In this document: piece by piece, positions 37,701 to 44,820 of the stretch | Position numbering within the stretch: the first letter of the stretch is position 1 | How the letters are laid out: each line of letters opens with the position of its first letter | Source: Luteimonas sp. J29 | Lineage (GTDB): Bacteria > Pseudomonadota > Gammaproteobacteria > Xanthomonadales > Xanthomonadaceae | Assembly: GCF_000472505.1 (NCBI RefSeq) | Contig: NZ_KI421430.1 | Location: forward strand, 69,618 to 119,147 | Reading direction: 5' to 3' | Length of the DNA: 49,530 nt | Program-made: the position numbers and the translations under genes | The notes under the pieces: generated by a model | The model's database searches: none | Told to the model about the DNA's origin: nothing | Seen by the model: the letters and a program-made list of their open reading frames with translations, nothing else

Positions 37701-38251
37701 TCGAGCCGGCGCTTGAGGTCGTCGTCGGCGTAGCGGCGCAGCTCCATCAGCCGGCGCACGGCTTCGGACTCGTCGTCGCCGGCCGCGGTCGACGACAGCG
37801 CCAGGCGCATGATCGGCTGGGTGGAGGGATTGAACCGCAGCAGTACCGGCGGCTTGGCCTCGAGCGGCAGCTGCAGCGCCTCCATCTTGTCGCGCACGTC
37901 GAGACCGGCCTGCTCCATGTCCGTGCCCCAGGCGAACTCCAGCACCACGTCGCTCTGCCCGGTGCGCGAGATCGACCTGAGCTTGCGCAGCCCCTTGACC
38001 ACGCCGAGCGCCTCCTCGGCCGGCTGCGAGATCAGGGTCTCGACTTCCGACGGCGCGGCGCCCTCGTAGTCGATCCGCACGGTCAGCGTCGGGTAGCTGA
38101 GGTCGGGCAGCAGCTCGACCTTCAGCGACGACAGCGAGATCAGGCCGAACAGGACCAGGGTGAGGGTCATCATCGCCACGGTCACGCGGCGACGGGTCGA
38201 GAATTCCACCAGGCCGGAACCGCCGGTGGAAGGCAGCTCGTGCGGGGACAT
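34763..38251 (-). CDS. RND efflux permease (first subunit, intact proton relay, long TM6-TM7 linker)
   Basis: An 1162-residue AcrB-type transporter, about 100 residues longer than usual. The transmembrane-4 motif GLVVDDSIVVLES and transmembrane-10 motif LVVKNAIILVD keep the Asp-Asp and Lys residues of the proton relay. The extra length lies mainly at about 540-635, between TM6 (ending MLSSLKGRPP) and TM7 (ARPKSVLLFASL). This cytosolic-side linker contains a hydrophobic amphipathic stretch around GALVRGVFFGAAWAVVRLWR. The start overlaps the adaptor stop by one base (TGATG). The gene is followed by the second permease after four bases. No outer-membrane factor is in the window. Confidence 0.9.
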   Translation of the reverse strand: MSPHELPSTGGSGLVEFSTRRRVTVAMMTLTLVLFGLISLSSLKVELLPDLSYPTLTVRIDYEGAAPSEVETLISQPAEEALGVVKGLRKLRSISRTGQSDVVLEFAWGTDMEQAGLDVRDKMEALQLPLEAKPPVLLRFNPSTQPIMRLALSSTAAGDDESEAVRRLMELRRYADDDLKRRLEPVPGVAAVKVGGGLEDEIQVHIDQRKLAQLGLSLDNVVQRLKQENVNLSGGRLEEGSRRYLVRTVNQFTDVEQLRDMLLTTAGGSAAQAQSSTGENRQLMLAILGSRDPNVIAALRSDSNGGGAAPVRLRDVAEVRQGYREREAVIRSAGNEAVELAVYKEGDANTVATADALHARLEQIRQQLPRDIDLAVVEDQSVFIRQAVHDVKVDAVVGGMLAVLVIFLFLRDGWSTLVISLSLPVSIIATFFFMGQLGLSLNLMSLGGLALATGLVVDDSIVVLESVAKARERGLGILEAAISGTREVFMAVVASTLTTIAVFLPLVFVEGIAGQLFRDQALTVAIAIAVSLVVSMTLVPMLSSLKGRPPLAFPEEAPHPRWNPESRWKKPVAATGRGIGALVRGVFFGAAWAVVRLWRLAAAVVGPVMRKASDIAMWPYRRAEAAYLRMLPAAIARPKSVLLFASLAFAATLAVLPFLGMDLIPQLAQDRFEMTAKLPPGTPLARTDALIRDLQQRHAGEPGVRLLYGVSGTGTRLDASPTESGENIGKLTVVMDDVSREAELIEKLRRSMQAWPSAQVDFARPELFSLSPPLEIEIEGSDLEQIRVAGMRMAELLRGNPHYADVKSTVEQGFPEIQIIFDQERAAALGLTTRQIADAVVGKVRGNVATRYSFRDRKIDVLVRVGEDERSSVDDIRRLIVNPSGGNPVELSSVADIVATTGPSEIHRADQRRVAIVSANLRGIDLGTAVAEVQRMVAENPIGTDVDMRIGGQGEELDDSVRSLLFAFGLAVFLVYLVMASQFESLLHPFVILFTIPLALVGAIGALVLTGSPISVVVFIGLILLVGLVVKNAIILVDKVNQLREAGVAKREALVEGARSRLRPIMMTTLTAVFGFMPLALAPLFGSPGAEVRSPMAITVIGGLLVSTLLTLVVIPVVYDLLDRKPDEYYAERGRRARRTAAAVAEVLAHENDPLDPAGARG

Positions 38252-39432
38252 CAGTTGCCCGCCCGCTTCGCGTCGGCCTTGGCGTCGGCCTTGGCGTCGG
38301 CCTTGGCGTCAGCCTTGGCGTCGGCCTTGTCGCCGGCCCTGGCGTCCTGCGCGACCGCGCCCTCGCCGCCGATCACCTGGACGGCGCTGCCTTCGCGCAG
38401 CGCGGACTTGCCCGCCACCACGACCTTGTCGCCCGGCTCCACGCCGCTGCGCACCTCGACCCATCCGCCGTCGGCATACCCGAGCTGCACCGCCACCCGC
38501 GACGCGGTGCCGTCGCGGACCACGTACAGCGCCGGGTCGCCGCCGTCCTCGATCAGCGCCTCGCGCGGGACCACGAGCGCGTCGGCGCGCTGGTCGTAGT
38601 TGATCGACAGGCGGCTGAACATGCCCGGCTGCAGCTCGCCGTCGCCGGCGAACGAGGCCACCACGCGGAAGGTGCCGGTCCCGGTGTCGACCACCGGCGC
38701 CACGCGGTCGACCACGCCGGTGAAGCGCTTGCCCGGCAGGGCGTCGGCCACCAGCTCGACCTGCTGGCCCGGACGCAGCTTGGCGATCTCGCGCTCGGGA
38801 ACGTTGAGCGTGGCCTCGAGGCGGCTGCTGTCGACGATGCGGAAGATCGGCGAGTTGATCTGGACGAAGTTGCCCGGCTTGATGTCGCGCGAGGCGATCA
38901 CGCCGGAGATCGGCGCCACCACCGTGGTGTACGACAGTTCCAGGTTGGTCAGCCGGTTGGTCGCGCGCGCATTCTCCAGGTCGTAGCGCAACTGGTCGAG
39001 GTCGTTGGCGCTGACCATCTGCTGCGCGGCCAGCTGGCGCGCACGCTCGTAGTTGGCTTCGAGCTTGCGCAGCTGGGCGGTGCTCTGCGCGGCCTGCAGG
39101 CGCGCGCGGTCGGCGTCCAGGCGCACCAGCGGCTGCCCGGCGCGGACTTCCTGGCCCTCCTCGACCAGGACCTCCAGTGCCACGCCCGAGGTCTTGGCGA
39201 CCACCTGCGACTCGGCCCTGGCTTCCAGGGTGGCGGTGCTGGCGTAGCTGGCGGCGATCGTCCGGCGCCCGACCTCGGCCACTTCCACGGGGACCGCCTC
39301 GGGGCCCTTCTGTTCCGCTTCCCTGGCATTGGCGGGACCACCCCCGCCACAGCCCGACACGAACGCGGCCGTCGAGGCCAGGACGACCGCCAGCAGCGGC
39401 CCGACGGCCGGAAGAATGCGCTTGGTATGCAT
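38251..39432 (-). CDS. RND periplasmic adaptor lipoprotein
   Basis: A 393-residue membrane-fusion protein. The signal ends in the lipobox VSGC (Cys28). It then shows the biotinyl-lipoyl half (LVEEGQEVRAGQPLVRLDA), an alpha-hairpin (about 110-165), the second lipoyl half (VVAPISGVIASRDIKPGNFV), and beta-barrel and membrane-proximal domains (FRVVASFAGDGELQPGMF). It would join the permeases to an outer-membrane channel. The ATG at 39430-39432 is preferred over an upstream TTG. The C-terminus is an Ala-Asp-Ala-Lys repeat encoded by a 12-bp tandem repeat, unusual for this family. Confidence 0.93.
   Translation of the reverse strand: MHTKRILPAVGPLLAVVLASTAAFVSGCGGGGPANAREAEQKGPEAVPVEVAEVGRRTIAASYASTATLEARAESQVVAKTSGVALEVLVEEGQEVRAGQPLVRLDADRARLQAAQSTAQLRKLEANYERARQLAAQQMVSANDLDQLRYDLENARATNRLTNLELSYTTVVAPISGVIASRDIKPGNFVQINSPIFRIVDSSRLEATLNVPEREIAKLRPGQQVELVADALPGKRFTGVVDRVAPVVDTGTGTFRVVASFAGDGELQPGMFSRLSINYDQRADALVVPREALIEDGGDPALYVVRDGTASRVAVQLGYADGGWVEVRSGVEPGDKVVVAGKSALREGSAVQVIGGEGAVAQDARAGDKADAKADAKADAKADAKADAKRAGN
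38271..38330 (-). repeat. Five 12-bp tandem repeats at the 3' end of the adaptor gene
   Basis: On the plus strand the unit CGTCGGCCTTGG occurs five times in a row, with one change in the fourth unit (G to A) and one at the last base of the fifth (G to T). Being in-frame, it encodes a repeating Ala-Lys-Ala-Asp peptide. Copy number can change by slippage without a frameshift. Confidence 0.95.
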
Positions 39433-39759
39433 GGAATCTGCGGAACCCCTTTGGTGTTGTAGCAAGGTATATCACCCAGCCGGTGGCGGCATCCGCCGAA
39501 GGTCATGGTGACTCCCGGCCCTGTCCGCAGAGACGCCTGCTCGGACGTGTGCGTGACCACGAAGGTTCCCGATGCGGCGAGGCACGCGCCGGTCGCATGC
39601 CTGCGCACCCGGCCGGCGTCGCCGAATCCGCGCCGGACCGCAAGCGTTAACAGCCGGAAGGTCGCAGGCTATACTGGCCCGATTGCGCGATGTCCGGGCC
39701 TTCGGCGCCGCTCGCGATACCCACGCCAGACAGCCACTCAAGGATTGCGGACCCCATCC
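39433..39759. other. Divergent intergenic region between RND adaptor and cytochrome genes
   Basis: These 327 bases hold the cytochrome promoter (39647-39675) and its leader of about 80 bases. On the minus strand, a GATATACC box near 39470 could be the -10 of the RND operon, but no -35 box was found. Arginine-rich open frames here are not supported as genes. Confidence 0.55.
39647..39675 (+). promoter_or_regulatory. Sigma-70-type promoter of the cytochrome pair
   Basis: TTAACA (39647-39652) and TATACT (39670-39675) are separated by exactly 17 bases. Transcription would start near 39682, about 78 bases before the first cytochrome start codon. Confidence 0.82.
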
Positions 39760-40164
39760 ATGACGCGACCGTTGACGATCGCCGCCGGCCTTGCCGTCGC
39801 CCTGCTCACCCTGGCCTCGCTGCCGCGCACCGCGCCGGCCCAGGAGGCCGACGCCCCCGCCACCGGGGAGGCCGCCCCCGCCGCGCCGGCGACGACGGTC
39901 GCGGCTCCGGCCGGCAACGCCGAGGCCGGTCGCCAGCTCACCTACACCTGCGTCGGCTGCCACGGCATCGCCGGCTACAAGAACGTGTACCCGAGCTACC
40001 ACGTGCCGCGCATCGGCGGGCAGTCGGCGCTCTACCTCACCAACGCGCTCAACGAGTACCGCAACGGCACCCGCCGGCATCCGACCATGGAGACGCAGGC
40101 CCGGAGCTTCTCCGACCAGGACATCGCTGACATCGCCGCCTTCCTGTCGGAGCTGACCCCATGA
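39760..40164 (+). CDS. Periplasmic monoheme cytochrome c
   Basis: A 134-residue class I cytochrome c. A Sec signal peptide (about 1-27, cleavage after APA) is followed by an Ala/Pro-rich linker. The heme motif is CVGCH (Cys64, Cys67, His68) and the distal ligand is probably Met110 in RRHPTMETQA. The sequence pattern (RIGGQSALYLTNALNEYRNG, DQDIADIAAFLSEL) is that of one half of a cytochrome c4. The ATG at 39760 is preferred over the long upstream frame. It overlaps the next cytochrome gene by four bases (ATGA), so the two are translationally coupled. Confidence 0.92.
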   Translation: MTRPLTIAAGLAVALLTLASLPRTAPAQEADAPATGEAAPAAPATTVAAPAGNAEAGRQLTYTCVGCHGIAGYKNVYPSYHVPRIGGQSALYLTNALNEYRNGTRRHPTMETQARSFSDQDIADIAAFLSELTP

Positions 40165-40595
40165 TCCACGCGTACCGCATCGGCCGCCTGGCGGCCGCCA
40201 CCCTGTTCGTCCTCGCCATCGCCGCGTGCGGCGGCAATGCCGACCATTCCGCCGGTGCCGACAGCCGCAAGGCCTCGTCGGTCGCCGACCTCCCCGACGG
40301 CCGCGTGGCCGAGGGCGAGATCCTCGCCAACGCCAAGGGCGCGGCCACCGGCCAGTCCTGCATCGACTGCCATGGCCAGGACGGCAACGCGCCGCTGGAC
40401 GAGAGCTATCCGAAGATCGGCGGCCAGTACGCCGACTACCTGGCGCACGCGCTGTACCAGTACCGCGAAGGCCGCCGCGAGCATGCGCTGATGTCGCAGC
40501 AGGCCGCCCAGCTCAGCGACCAGCAGATCGCCGACCTGGCCGCCTACTTCGGCTCGCGTCCGACCCAGCTGCGCGACCTGACCGGCGTGCACTGA
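40161..40595 (+). CDS. Cytochrome c lipoprotein
   Basis: A 144-residue monoheme cytochrome c with a lipoprotein signal (lipobox AIAAC, Cys23). The heme motif is CIDCH (Cys67, Cys70, His71), and Met111 in EHALMSQQA is the likely sixth ligand. It shares the cytochrome c4-half pattern with its upstream neighbour (KIGGQYADYLAHALYQYREG, DQQIADLAAYFGS). The pair looks like a diheme c4 split into a soluble and a membrane-anchored half, likely donating electrons to a terminal oxidase. It ends before a strong terminator. Confidence 0.92.
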   Translation: MIHAYRIGRLAAATLFVLAIAACGGNADHSAGADSRKASSVADLPDGRVAEGEILANAKGAATGQSCIDCHGQDGNAPLDESYPKIGGQYADYLAHALYQYREGRREHALMSQQAAQLSDQQIADLAAYFGSRPTQLRDLTGVH

Positions 40596-40620
40596 AGGCC
40601 CGTCGGCCCGGTGCATGAAG

Positions 40621-40644
40621 AAGCCCGCCCCGCGCGGGCTTTTT
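40621..40644 (+). terminator. Intrinsic terminator after the cytochrome pair
   Basis: AAGCCCGC (40621-40628), loop CCCGC, GCGGGCTT (40634-40641), followed by further T to 40644. It lies 25 bases after the stop of the second cytochrome and faces a convergent gene. Confidence 0.9.
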
Positions 40645-40693
40645 CGTGCCTGCCGCCTGCCGGGCGGGCCTGCCGCCGGCGCCGGACGCGCGG

Positions 40694-42328
40694 TCAGAGG
40701 CTGTCCGGATCCTCGTGCAGGTCGCGCTTGAACGGCACGTCCGGCGGCGCGGTCGAGTCGGCATCGACATCGACCATGTTGGGATCGCTGATCCCGCAGG
40801 CGCCACCCAGCATCAGCATCGCGACCGTGCAGCGGATCCGCTTGCCGGTGCCCGGGATCGGGATCAGCACTTCCTTGATGCTGCGCCGGACCCACTCCTC
40901 GAGCAGGGTCTCGTGCGGGACCCAGAAGCGGTCGAACGTGGTCGGCTCGTACCCGATCGGCGGGCGCTTGAGCCAGGTGCCCATGCGATCGATCTTCTCG
41001 TAGTCCTCGGTGATCGTGCCCGGCGGCAGTCCGCCGCCGGCGCGGCCGGCGTTGCCGGCCAGGCGCGGCCGGCCATCGGCGTCGAACAGGCCGGAAGGAC
41101 TGCCGGCGCGACCGCCTGGAACGTTGCGGTCCGAATCGCCCCAGTCGTCGCCGCGGCGCGGGGACGGCAGTGCACCGGGCCTCGGCGTCGAGTCGAGGCC
41201 GGCGCCGGCGGTCGTTCCCGCGGGCGACGCGCCCTGCCCGGCCGTGCGCGTTCCGCCCGCCGTCCCGGAGTCTGCGGCGGCGTCCGCGCCGGCCGCCGCC
41301 TCTCCCTGCCTCGCGCTGCCCTCGCCGGCGCCTTCGCCGGGCTCGGGCGCGCGCAGGTCGATCGCACGTTCGGCGATCGCCGGACCGTCGCGCCGCAGTT
41401 CGGGCGCCGCGGGCTGGCTCGACGGCGCACGCAGTTCGACCACCGGCGCCGGGGCCGGCAGCTCGCGCTCTGCCAGTTCGACTTCCGGCTGGGCGAGATC
41501 GGGTACCGCGATCTCGCGTTGCGGCAGCGGCCGCACGGGCGGCGCCGGCGTCGCCACCGGCACTTCCACCACCTGGATCTCAGGCGTCGGCAGCGTGATC
41601 TCGGGGGTGGGCAGCTGCGGCGTGGGCCGCGCGTCGATCCGCGGCACCACCAGTTCGAACTCCGGCTCGGGCTGGACCGGCTCGCTCACCACCAGCGGCT
41701 GCTCGGCGACGGGCGGGGGGGGCTGCTCCTGCACCGGCTGCGGCTCGACCTGGGCCGGCGGCGGCGGCGGCGCCGCGCGCGCCACCGGCTGGCGTGCCTG
41801 CGCCGGCGCGGGCGCCGGGCTCGCACTGGCCGCGACCGCGGGCTGCGGCTGCTCGGCCTGGCGGGCGCCGCCGCCGTCTTCCTGCGGAGTCCCCTCGCCG
41901 ATGTACTCGACCTGGATGACGTCCTCGCCCAGGCGGTCGGCGTCGGCCTCGCCGGGGAAGCGCGCCAGGGTCAGCCACACCAGCAGCTGCAGCCACAGCA
42001 CGTGCAGCAGCACCGAGGCCACCAGCGACAGGCGGCGCGTGCCGCGGTCGGCGACCGGTCCCTCGCGCCAGTCCTGGCGCCAGAGGCGGAGGAACGCGCC
42101 GAGCCGGCCGAAGCGCACGTAGCCGGTGCGGTGCACCGGCTCGCGCGCCAGCATCACCGACACCAGTTCCCCGACCGGCAGGCGCGAGCCGCGCGCACGC
42201 GTCGCGTCCTCCCTGAACCACGCTTCCCAGCCCGGCGGATACTCGCCCGGAGGCCGCGGCGGGCGGATCGAACGCCCCCGCCGCATCAGGCGCAGCGTCG
42301 CCTCGACCAGTTCACCGGACGAGAACAC
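40694..42328 (-). CDS. Proline-rich bitopic membrane protein (transmembrane repetitive protein)
   Basis: A 544-residue protein of unknown function. A cytosolic N-terminal region of about 98 residues rich in Arg is followed by one transmembrane helix at about 99-122 (RLSLVASVLLHVLWLQLLVW). The next 330 residues are low-complexity Pro/Ala/Glu/Val, with repeats such as RPTPQLPTPEITLPTPEI. A conserved-looking C-terminal domain starts near YEKIDRMGTWLKRPP and includes a hydrophobic CTVAMLMLGGAC stretch. The layout (N-in helix, stiff proline-rich rod, small periplasmic domain) is that of TonB-like proteins, but no TonB motif is seen. The start is a GTG at 42328 and uncertain. nfuA ends 15 bases upstream on the same strand. 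Confidence 0.75.
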   Translation of the reverse strand: MFSSGELVEATLRLMRRGRSIRPPRPPGEYPPGWEAWFREDATRARGSRLPVGELVSVMLAREPVHRTGYVRFGRLGAFLRLWRQDWREGPVADRGTRRLSLVASVLLHVLWLQLLVWLTLARFPGEADADRLGEDVIQVEYIGEGTPQEDGGGARQAEQPQPAVAASASPAPAPAQARQPVARAAPPPPPAQVEPQPVQEQPPPPVAEQPLVVSEPVQPEPEFELVVPRIDARPTPQLPTPEITLPTPEIQVVEVPVATPAPPVRPLPQREIAVPDLAQPEVELAERELPAPAPVVELRAPSSQPAAPELRRDGPAIAERAIDLRAPEPGEGAGEGSARQGEAAAGADAAADSGTAGGTRTAGQGASPAGTTAGAGLDSTPRPGALPSPRRGDDWGDSDRNVPGGRAGSPSGLFDADGRPRLAGNAGRAGGGLPPGTITEDYEKIDRMGTWLKRPPIGYEPTTFDRFWVPHETLLEEWVRRSIKEVLIPIPGTGKRIRCTVAMLMLGGACGISDPNMVDVDADSTAPPDVPFKRDLHEDPDSL

Positions 42329-42343
42329 GCGCTGCGCGACCCG

Positions 42344-42937
42344 TCAGCCCATGCCGCGAGGCATGTAGGGCGCCGTTCCCGTGTCGTGGTCGGTGGCATC
42401 GCGCACCTCCGTGACCCCGGGCACCTTGTCCTTGAGCGTGCGTTCGATCCCGTTCTTCAGGGTCACGTCGACCATGCCGCAGCCGTGGCAGCCGCCGCCG
42501 AAACGCAATACCACCACGCCGTCGGCGGTCACTTCCTGCAGCGACACGTGGCCGCGATGCTGGGCCAGCTGCGGGTTGATCTCCGATTCGATCAGCCAGC
42601 GCACGCGCTCGACCAGCGAGGCCGACTCCGGCGGCGCCTCGCCCTTGATCTTCGGCGCCCGGATCTGCAGCTGGCCGCCCGTGGCGCGCGCCTCGTAGTC
42701 GATGCGGGCGCCATCCAGGTACGGCGCACTGGTCGCGTCGAGCCAGAGCGTGAAGCCCTCGCAGTCGATCGCCCATTCGTCGCCCTGCAGTTCGTCGGGC
42801 GCCGCGAACTCCAGGCGCACGTCGGCGCGCGGCGTGCCCGGCTGGACCGCGGCCAGGCGCACGCCGATCCCGGGGATCGCCTCGCGTTCGATGAGCTTGC
42901 GGAAGTGCGCCTGTGCGCTGTCGGAGATCTGGATCAT
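42344..42937 (-). CDS. nfuA: Fe-S biogenesis protein NfuA
   Basis: A 197-residue Fe-S carrier. The N-terminal degenerate A-type (HesB-like) domain lies at about 1-95 and the Nfu domain at about 105-190, with the cluster-binding CxxC (Cys150, Cys153) in [16 protein letters not shown]. NfuA delivers 4Fe-4S clusters, especially under oxidative stress or iron limitation. The ATG at 42935-42937 gives the family N-terminus ([12 protein letters not shown]); the longer frame is unsupported. A TAGAAT box at 42965-42960 may be its -10. The gene is divergent from phhB. Confidence 0.95.
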   Translation of the reverse strand: MIQISDSAQAHFRKLIEREAIPGIGVRLAAVQPGTPRADVRLEFAAPDELQGDEWAIDCEGFTLWLDATSAPYLDGARIDYEARATGGQLQIRAPKIKGEAPPESASLVERVRWLIESEINPQLAQHRGHVSLQEVTADGVVVLRFGGGCHGCGMVDVTLKNGIERTLKDKVPGVTEVRDATDHDTGTAPYMPRGMG

Positions 42938-43050
42938 GGCCTGGATACCGGTTTGCACTATTCTAGCGCCGCCCGAGATGCCCGCCCCCGCGCCGACGGC
43001 GTCCGTTCGCGGCACCGTTCATGCGCGGCCGCCCTGCCAGGAGACTTCCC

Positions 43051-43392
43051 ATGCCGGACGCCACCCCGCTTGCCCAGGCCCACTGCACGCCCCGCCGCGG
43101 CGCGGAACACCGCCTGGACGAGGCGCGGGTCCGCGAGCTGCTGGCGCAGTTGCCGGGCTGGGAACTGGCCGAGGAGGGCCGGGCCCTCGTGCGGACCTTC
43201 CGCTTCGACGACTACCACCGCACGATGGCGTTCGTGAATGCGCTGGCCTGGATCGCGCACCGCGAGGACCACCACCCCGACCTCGGCGTGCACTACGACC
43301 GCTGCGTGGTCCGCTACTCGACCCACGACGTCGGCGGGCTGAGCGAGAACGACTTCATCTGCGCGGCGAAGGCGTCCGCGCTCCTGGACTGA
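43051..43392 (+). CDS. phhB: 4a-hydroxytetrahydrobiopterin dehydratase
   Basis: A 113-residue pterin-4a-carbinolamine dehydratase that recycles the pterin cofactor of phenylalanine hydroxylase. The catalytic signature is seen in [20 protein letters not shown], with the EDHHPD histidines, and in the [18 protein letters not shown]-terminus. Length is usual (about 95-118). The ATG at 43051 is preferred over 43021 because AGGAG lies ten bases upstream. No phenylalanine hydroxylase gene is in the window, so a broader role in pterin recycling is possible. It converges with rluC. Confidence 0.95.
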   Translation: MPDATPLAQAHCTPRRGAEHRLDEARVRELLAQLPGWELAEEGRALVRTFRFDDYHRTMAFVNALAWIAHREDHHPDLGVHYDRCVVRYSTHDVGGLSENDFICAAKASALLD

Positions 43393-43410
43393 GCGCGCCC
43401 GCGGCTGCGT

Positions 43411-44388
43411 TCAGGCGAGCCGGTCCAGCACCTCCCCCAGCTCCGGCGCCAGCGGTGCGTTGAGCACGTAGGGCACGCGACCGCCCTCGAGCGCGAACTC
43501 GAGCGAGGCCGCGTGCAGGAACAGCCGCCGCAGTCCGGCCTGGTCGCGCAGGCGCCGGTTGGCGTCCGGATCGCCGTACTTCGCGTCACCGGCCACCGGA
43601 TGCCCGATGTGGGCGGCGTGGACGCGGATCTGGTGGGTGCGCCCGGTCTCGATCCGGACCTCGCAGTAGGACTGCCCGCCGCGGCGCTCGAGCACCCTGA
43701 AATGGCTCAGCGACGGCTTGCCGTCGGCGCGGACCTGGACGTGGCGCTCCCCGCCCTGGCGCAGGCCGACGTGCAGCGGCGCGTCCACGCTCATCACCCC
43801 GTCGGGCATGCGCCCGGCCAGCAGGGCCAGGTAGCGCTTGTGGACCCGTTGGCCGCCGGCGCGCGGGTCCTCGCGCATCAGCGCCTGCAGCTCGCGCAGG
43901 GCCGAGCGCTTGCGGGCGATCACCATCAGGCCGGAGGTGTCGCGGTCGAGCCGGTGGACCAGCTCCAGTTCCTCGCCCGGCCGCAGCGCCCGGAGGGTCT
44001 CGATCACCCCGAACCCGATCCCGCTGCCGCCATGGCTGGCCACCCCGGCCGGCTTGTTGATCGCCAGCAGGCGGGCATCCTCGTACACGATGCTGGACGC
44101 CATGGCCTCCAGCAGGCCGGCGGCCGGGGTCCCCTTGTCCTCGGGCGCCTCCAGCCGGACCGGCGGGATCCGGACCTCGTCCCCGGCTTCCAGCCGGGTC
44201 TCGGGCCGGGCCCTGCCGCCGTTCACCCGCACCTGGCCGCTGCGCACGAGCTTGTACACCAGCGACCGGGGCGCCCCCTTCAGCTGGCCGAGCAGGAAGT
44301 TGTCGAGCCGCTGGCCGGCGCGTCCGGGGTCCACCGGGACCAGGCGGACGCCGCCGCCCGGCGCGTCCCGGTTGCGGGAGTCATTCAT
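43411..44388 (-). CDS. rluC: 23S rRNA pseudouridine(955/2504/2580) synthase RluC
   Basis: A 325-residue RluA-family pseudouridine synthase. An N-terminal S4 RNA-binding domain (about 24-80, QRLDNFLLGQLKG...VYKLVRSGQVRVNGGR) is followed by the catalytic domain with LLAINKPAGVASHGGSG and the motif VHRLDRDTSGL, where Asp148 is the nucleophile. The TGRTHQIRVH motif is also present. It is divergent from rne, as in E. coli, which supports RluC over RluD. Confidence 0.94.
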   Translation of the reverse strand: MNDSRNRDAPGGGVRLVPVDPGRAGQRLDNFLLGQLKGAPRSLVYKLVRSGQVRVNGGRARPETRLEAGDEVRIPPVRLEAPEDKGTPAAGLLEAMASSIVYEDARLLAINKPAGVASHGGSGIGFGVIETLRALRPGEELELVHRLDRDTSGLMVIARKRSALRELQALMREDPRAGGQRVHKRYLALLAGRMPDGVMSVDAPLHVGLRQGGERHVQVRADGKPSLSHFRVLERRGGQSYCEVRIETGRTHQIRVHAAHIGHPVAGDAKYGDPDANRRLRDQAGLRRLFLHAASLEFALEGGRVPYVLNAPLAPELGEVLDRLA

Positions 44389-44820
44389 CGTCGGGTTTAT
44401 CTGTTACACTCGGGGGGCGAGATAAGGTGCTGATTTCGCTGGGAGATCACGGGCCGAAAGCCCGCCTTCCGCGAGGCCCGTGCCAGTGCGCGGCCACCGC
44501 CCCAGGGGCGGCCATGTTAGCGGCTGCACGGCAGTTCCGGATATCGCCCGTTGCCACGGCAGCGGTGCTGAACATGTCCCGCGTGGCGCGGGTGACGGCC
44601 CGGAAGGGCCGACGCAAGCTGCCGCCGGCCCTGCAACACTTATGGATTGAAGCGCTCCCGCGGTCCGCCGTGGTGTCGTAGCGCTGGATAACCGGGATCG
44701 CCGCTGCGCTTGCGCGGCTGGCGGCCAACCGAAGCTCCAGGCGAAACGCCCCGGCGTTCCGCGCGTCTGCACACGCTCCCCCGGGGCGGGTGCAGCGGCA
44801 AGCGCGAGGAACGCATACCA
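44389..44820 (+). promoter_or_regulatory. rne promoter candidate and long structured 5' leader
   Basis: An extended -10 box TG-T-TACACT (44402-44410) would start transcription near 44417, giving a leader of about 400 bases before rne. No good -35 box was seen. The leader contains hairpins including GGGC-CGAAA-GCCC (about 44451-44463), CCGCCCC-A-GGGGCGG (about 44496-44512) and CGGCCC-GGAA-GGGCCG (about 44604-44620). E. coli rne has a 361-nt leader through which RNase E controls its own mRNA; a similar function is likely here but unproven. No gene is visible. Confidence 0.6.

Noticed and set aside
34448..38599. A 1383-residue plus-strand open frame antisense to the first RND permease
   Set aside because: Same composition bias as other antisense frames, no recognisable motif, and it runs across a gene junction.
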